Under the pieces are notes generated by a model. That model saw only the letters and a list, made by a program, of their open reading frames with translations. It did no database searches and was not told where the DNA came from. The position numbers were made by a program, and so were the translations under genes. A stretch of 64,000 nucleotides of DNA. It comes from Augochlora pura (taxonomy: Eukaryota > Arthropoda > Insecta > Hymenoptera > Halictidae). Below, piece by piece: positions 60,401-64,000 of this stretch. The stretch's first letter is position 1. The number at the start of each line of letters is the position of its first letter. Location: the NCBI RefSeq assembly GCF_028453695.1, contig NC_135776.1, positions 8,006,663-8,070,662 on the forward strand, written 5' to 3'.

Positions 60401-63324
60401 CAATAATTTAATATCTCAATTATAACTTAATAATTTAATAATTTAATAGTTCAATAACTCAATATCTCAATTATTATTTAATATCTCAATAATAACTTAA
60501 TAACTCAAAGTCTCCATAGCTGAATAACTAAACAACTCAATAATGGAGTAACTGATGCAAACTAACTTGCATAATGTTTTCATTTTTATAACAGTATCAT
60601 AATTGCATTGTATTTTTAACTCAATTGCATGTCCAACTTAGTCAAGATGTTTCTACATTTTATAAAATGTTTGAAAACATCGTTTATAATCTATTAGTTT
60701 TCATGTTTTCAATGCTATTAAAATATACACTTCGTCTGAGTACACCATAATTAATAAGAAATAATAAATCTTATTCTGTAGTAATTTTTCCATATTTTGA
60801 GAATGTTATGTACCTATGTAATTAGTTATAAAAAATAGATGAAACTTCATTATTCAAGGCAACATCGAATTAAGTAACAAAACTATAATTTAAGTTTAAA
60901 ATGTTGTAGCTTGAGTGCACATATTGTCAGCTTGAAATCAGAGAATAAATTGCACCTGTATCACTCGAGATCCCACAGTGACATTTTCGGACAGCGTTAC
61001 CTCGTACATTTTCTGTTCGAACACCGGCGGATTGTCATTAACGTCTCTTAAAAATATCGTCACTGGCACTGACGCAGATAAATTCGTCGCGGGACCAACT
61101 TCTTGAGCAACAATCTGCGTTAAACAGAAATAACAATTATGAAACAGTACGATAGAAAATTTTCAAACGGTAAAAATAAATAATAAACCTCGAAGGCTTA
61201 TAGTATATAATTTATAGTTTATTTATTATGGTTTATTATTTTTTTATACTGTTATATTGCAAAAATAAAATATATTAGACGAATTAGATATATATGTATA
61301 TTTATAATTATTATTTATCATATATATAATACATACTTAATATATAATTAAATGAACTACAAATTATAAACTATAACTCTTGAAGGTTTCTAAGTTATTT
61401 TAACTTAAAAATTTTAATGTCACATATTAATATTATGTCTGATAAAAACAAATAAATTATAAATCTATCTACGAAATTTATTTTTATATATATATATTAA
61501 GTCATCTAATATATTTTATTTTTGCATTATAACAGTTGCTTCTCAAGCAACAAAATTTGTTAATTTGAGTCTACTCATTAGGGCTACCATTTTGTAGGAA
61601 TTTGTTTAAATTACCTTAAAAGTTAAAGCTTTGTACAGTTCATAATCAATGAGCGTGTTATCGCGAACGATAACAATGAAATCGGCAGTTCTTTCTGCAA
61701 CAGTCGGATTGATCTCGAAGGTGCCATTATTATTCTCCAGCTTCAACGCGAACACACCAGCCTTTCCAATATCTTCGTCTTTCACTCTGGTCGTATATTG
61801 ATCGCCAAAGTTTATCACAGTGCCGGGATCCAGATTCTCGTCGATCGTAGCAACATAACTAGCGTAAAACAAGAAATGTCACATTTACATCGTTTCTATA
61901 CTTCGAACACAAAATTACGTTTCATTTCAAAATACAACTATTATTCAATTTTATTTTTTTACAACTTTATAGTATCGACTATAAATAACGTAATTCACGA
62001 GTACGTGACAAAAGTATTTGTACAAATCCAAAAGTTAGTTTTTAAACTAGTGCATTGAGTATTTATATCTTTGTATGCGATCTGCAAAGTGCAAATAATT
62101 GATACTTTAAATATTAATTTTGCAGTCTTTGATTTACCAAATCACTTGCTTTAGTTTATACCGTGTGTGTGTGGTTTCTAAGTTAGCAATTAATGTTTTA
62201 AATTATATTGTTCTAAAACTGATATATGATTAATAAATTTTTATAGTGTGGTACGGTTATTTACACGTATTTCGGATAGTTAAAACATTACCTAGCACTT
62301 TTCTATGAAAAGGTTGAGCACTGCGAGACCTTATCTCAACTGGCAACAATAAAGAATAACTGTCGGAGGAAAACGAGATAAATAAACATAAAAAAAATTT
62401 TATTCTGGTTAATTTTCCACCTACTTTCATGATTATAACATGAATGAATAACCGAGATTCTTCTGATTAAAATGAGCCCAAACACGATGCAAATCGGACT
62501 AGGTTTGTCGGAAAGCTTATTATTATACAGGGTGAGTCATATCATTTTCAAACTATTAAATAACTTCAAATTCTTGGATCTTGAAAAGTCGAAGGCCGCT
62601 CTAGATAAAAGAATCTCCACTTATCTTTGGAATTATGTATTAAACAATTTTTCATAGAAAGCCTAATTAAGAAGTTACTTGAGAAGTAGAAGTTTAATGA
62701 GTCACCCTGTAGATTGCTTATCAATCAATCCGAGAATAGTTTAAATTAATCCGATTTATATCGTGTTTGGGCTCATTTTAATCAGAAAAATCTCAGCTAT
62801 CTATAAATGGTACAATTATGAAGGTAAAACAACAAATAACAAAAACGTCATTTTTCTTAATAAATAAATTTCACCTGAATAAATAATTTCACATTAATAA
62901 ACAAATGAAGAAAATAAGATAAGATTTACTTTGTCAAATTGTGTTAAGGTCAGTGCTTGGAAGTGAAAGGAATTCGGTACGTTTAAATTTACACGTGGCT
63001 CCCAGATCCGTGTAAATTTAACCGTACGCTTCTGTATTCAATAAAATTCGCTCGAAAAATGCATTCCACATCGCAATAGAGAAGAGCATCGACAAGAATC
63101 GAAATGCAAGTTTTGATTTTCAGGTACCAACTTATCACTTTCGAAATATGGCGGCGTGTTGCCCGGTTCGCCAAGAAGAAAGCCGACATCGACAACCGTC
63201 GCCTGTGCCGGTGGCTCGTCCCTGCTCCTTCGCAGTTCTTCGGCGACCACTGTGAGGACTACCGGCGCGCCGACGTGCGTAATTTGTGTCAGCTCTTCCA
63301 ACGGTCTGGCAAGCGTGATCTCAC
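47532..63324 (-). CDS. Transmembrane cadherin (Cad86C-like?), 3' ten exons, partial
   Basis: Exons in transcript order: 63324-63132, 61858-61615, 61114-60956, 60066-59740, 58978-58582, 57933-57675, 57174-56940, 56310-56085, 55335-54996, 54408-47532. They splice into one frame of about 3,084 residues; the first exon starts in phase 1 and continues out of the window. In order: the end of one cadherin repeat, three full repeats with calcium-binding motifs (ATIDENLDPG, RDVNDNPPVF, ATDIDTG, LDVNDNPPIF, AEDADAEPP), a threonine/asparagine-rich linker, one transmembrane helix, and a huge charged tail. Cadherins mediate calcium-dependent adhesion; no beta-catenin-binding region is recognised, so it is not a classical cadherin. 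Cad86C is my best guess from overall form only; another insect non-classical cadherin is possible. The junction at 63132 uses a weak GTTGGT donor, chosen for phase. Confidence 0.88.
54749..54910 (-). repeat. 160-bp dispersed repeat, copy 2
   Basis: Reverse complement of 13,826-13,985; lies in the 54,409-54,995 intron. Confidence 0.8.
55388..55586. mobile_element. Complete TTAA-flanked MITE with ACTTTACCGA ends
   Basis: TTAA at 55384-55387 and 55587-55590 flanks inverted ends TACTTTACCGATCGG and CCAGTCGGTAAAGTG. Half copies lie at 5,003 and 17,251. It is the only notable item in the 55,336-56,084 intron. Confidence 0.75.
56085..56310 (-). CDS. Cadherin exon with the transmembrane helix
   Basis: After TVYKAENK comes a hydrophobic stretch of about 22 residues (LLLWLLIILGLLMLLAIAIL), then a cysteine cluster (CCICPGC) that could be palmitoylated, and a basic stop-transfer segment (PRKRR). 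This fixes topology: upstream repeats outside, the large tail inside. Confidence 0.9.
58195..58385. repeat. AT-rich ATATTACTATAAT tract
   Basis: Simple AT repeats within the 57,934-58,581 intron. The introns at 56,311-56,939 and 57,175-57,674 are AT-rich with nothing else seen. Confidence 0.7.
58582..58978 (-). CDS. Cadherin exon: last repeat with basic insertion
   Basis: It encodes a cadherin repeat start (AEDADAEPPNNIVRYEI), the GELILRSPL strand and the LTARAYDLG strand, separated by about 80 residues of basic, polar insertion. The insertion contains KIRRKK and SRRKRD; the latter fits the furin consensus R-x-K/R-R. A typical cadherin repeat is about 110 residues, so this one is enlarged. 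Confidence 0.88.
59205..59411. mobile_element. Palindromic MITE-like element in cadherin intron
   Basis: Arms of about 45 bases (CTTAATTACTTAATCC ... AATAAACGAAGC and its complement at 59,365-59,411) enclose about 110 bases of AT-rich DNA. Lies in the 58,979-59,739 intron. Confidence 0.7.
60140..60540. repeat. Degenerate CAATAACTCAATA array
   Basis: About 25 short units of 10-20 bp (TCAATAGCTCAATAACTCAA) fill half of the 60,067-60,955 intron. Confidence 0.8.
61249..61538. repeat. Inverted repeat pair in cadherin intron
   Basis: GTTATATTGCAAAAATAAAA at about 61,249 and its complement at about 61,505-61,538 form arms of about 35 bases. The rest of the 61,115-61,614 intron is AT-rich. Confidence 0.65.
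62454..62794. mobile_element. TIR element interrupted by a second MITE
   Basis: Outer inverted ends of about 48 bases (GAGATTCTTCTGATTAAAAT ... and complement) enclose the inner element at 62,528-62,709. Part of the same family occurs at 19,789-19,872. Lies in the 61,859-63,131 intron, which is otherwise AT-rich. Confidence 0.8.
62528..62709. mobile_element. Nested TA-flanked MITE with CAGGGTGAGTCAT ends
   Basis: Perfect 13-base ends (CAGGGTGAGTCAT and ATGAGTCACCCTG) with TA at 62526-62527 and 62710-62711; 182 bp, no transposase. It sits inside the outer element, so it inserted later. Confidence 0.85.
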
Positions 63325-64000
63325 CTAACATTGGAAATTAGAAGCTTCGATTATTCGAACGATTGCGCATAGTAAACTGGTATCGCATGACCGGGATTAA
63401 TTTTCCACAGAATGCCAGACGTCCTTTTCGAGATAAGTTCTCTTCCGGATCTCGCGCCATTAAATTACTTTTATTATGAATAAAACATCCCGGTCAATGA
63501 TCTCGGTTGCGTATATTACGTGCGAACTGTGCACGACGGTGTTACGAATTTAGCATAATACATCACGGAAAGGAACTGGCATCGCTACCTTTCCGGACAA
63601 CGGCTTTTTGCCGAAGCGGCAAATCCTGTGGCAAAAACCCAGTTANNNNNNNNNNNNNNNNNNNNNNNNNNNNNNNNNNNNNNNNNNNNNNNNNNNNNNN
63701 NNNNNNNNNNNNNNNNNNNNNNNNNNNNNNNNNNNNNNNNNNNNNAGCAGACATAGTTTACTATAGTATAGTAATGCAAGGGATCGATTATGCAGCAAGC
63801 AATATAATTTTTTAAAACGTCTCGCAGCGGCCTTCATTAGGCATTTTCTCCTTGACTGTTCCTATGATTCAGATGACTTTTATGTAAAACTGCTGGCGTG
63901 CATATTCATCGACTCCGCACAACTTTAATACCGTAATGCGTGAGCTTAAATCGTAAAAATGTAACCTTGAAACGAAATTAATTCCCCGGGGATATTTTGA
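63325..64000. other. Cadherin intron and window edge
   Basis: No further cadherin exon is recognised to the right of 63324. The stretch contains the assembly gap. Confidence 0.5.
63646..63745. other. Assembly gap (100 N)
   Basis: Exactly 100 N, the usual placeholder for a gap of unknown size. Translations running through it are meaningless. Confidence 0.99.

Noticed and set aside
63507..63837. Frames spanning the N run
   Set aside because: They exist only because unknown bases are read through the assembly gap.

Overview
The window looks like insect nuclear DNA, most likely from a hymenopteran. It is AT-rich, its genes are cut by introns of about 65 bp to nearly 8 kb, and it is full of short terminal-inverted-repeat elements and simple repeats. 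I see no prokaryotic operons, rRNA genes, tRNA genes or CRISPR arrays. Splice sites were placed by eye. For the three main genes every reading-frame phase closes across every proposed junction.

Layout. (1) About 1-24,750, + strand: the 3' part of timeout (the mammalian TIMELESS orthologue, a replication-fork protection protein), eight exons from 8973 to 24604. Its upstream exons lie left of the window. All seven introns are phase 1 and the C-terminus is a run of acidic segments. The introns hold TTAA-flanked (piggyBac-type) and TA-flanked (mariner-type) miniature elements, including one nested insertion with its empty site elsewhere in the window. (2) About 24,750-33,400: no recognised gene. 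It holds duplicated blocks, a GCAACGC-rich repeat field, a dead Tc1-type transposase fragment and two small candidate minus-strand exons. (3) 33,481-35,793, + strand: an intact nine-exon gene joining a BED-type zinc finger to a seven-bladed WDR12/Ytm1-like beta-propeller, with the usual N-terminal ubiquitin-like NLE domain apparently replaced. (4) 35,880-47,530: mostly non-coding, with arrays, three TIR elements and two more candidate minus-strand exons (36,932-37,055 and 38,527-38,686). (5) 47,532-63,324, minus strand: ten 3' exons of a transmembrane cadherin, encoding about 3,084 residues in the window. They give part of one cadherin repeat, three complete ones, a membrane-proximal linker, one transmembrane helix and a giant charged cytoplasmic tail of about 2,400 residues, 2,291 of them in one exon. 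The 5' part lies right of the window, beyond a 100-N assembly gap.

The genes do not form a pathway. The most interesting items are the BED-WDR12 chimera, the giant cadherin tail with repeated motifs and possible LC8 and furin sites, the symmetric phase-1 exon set of timeout, and the layered TIR elements.
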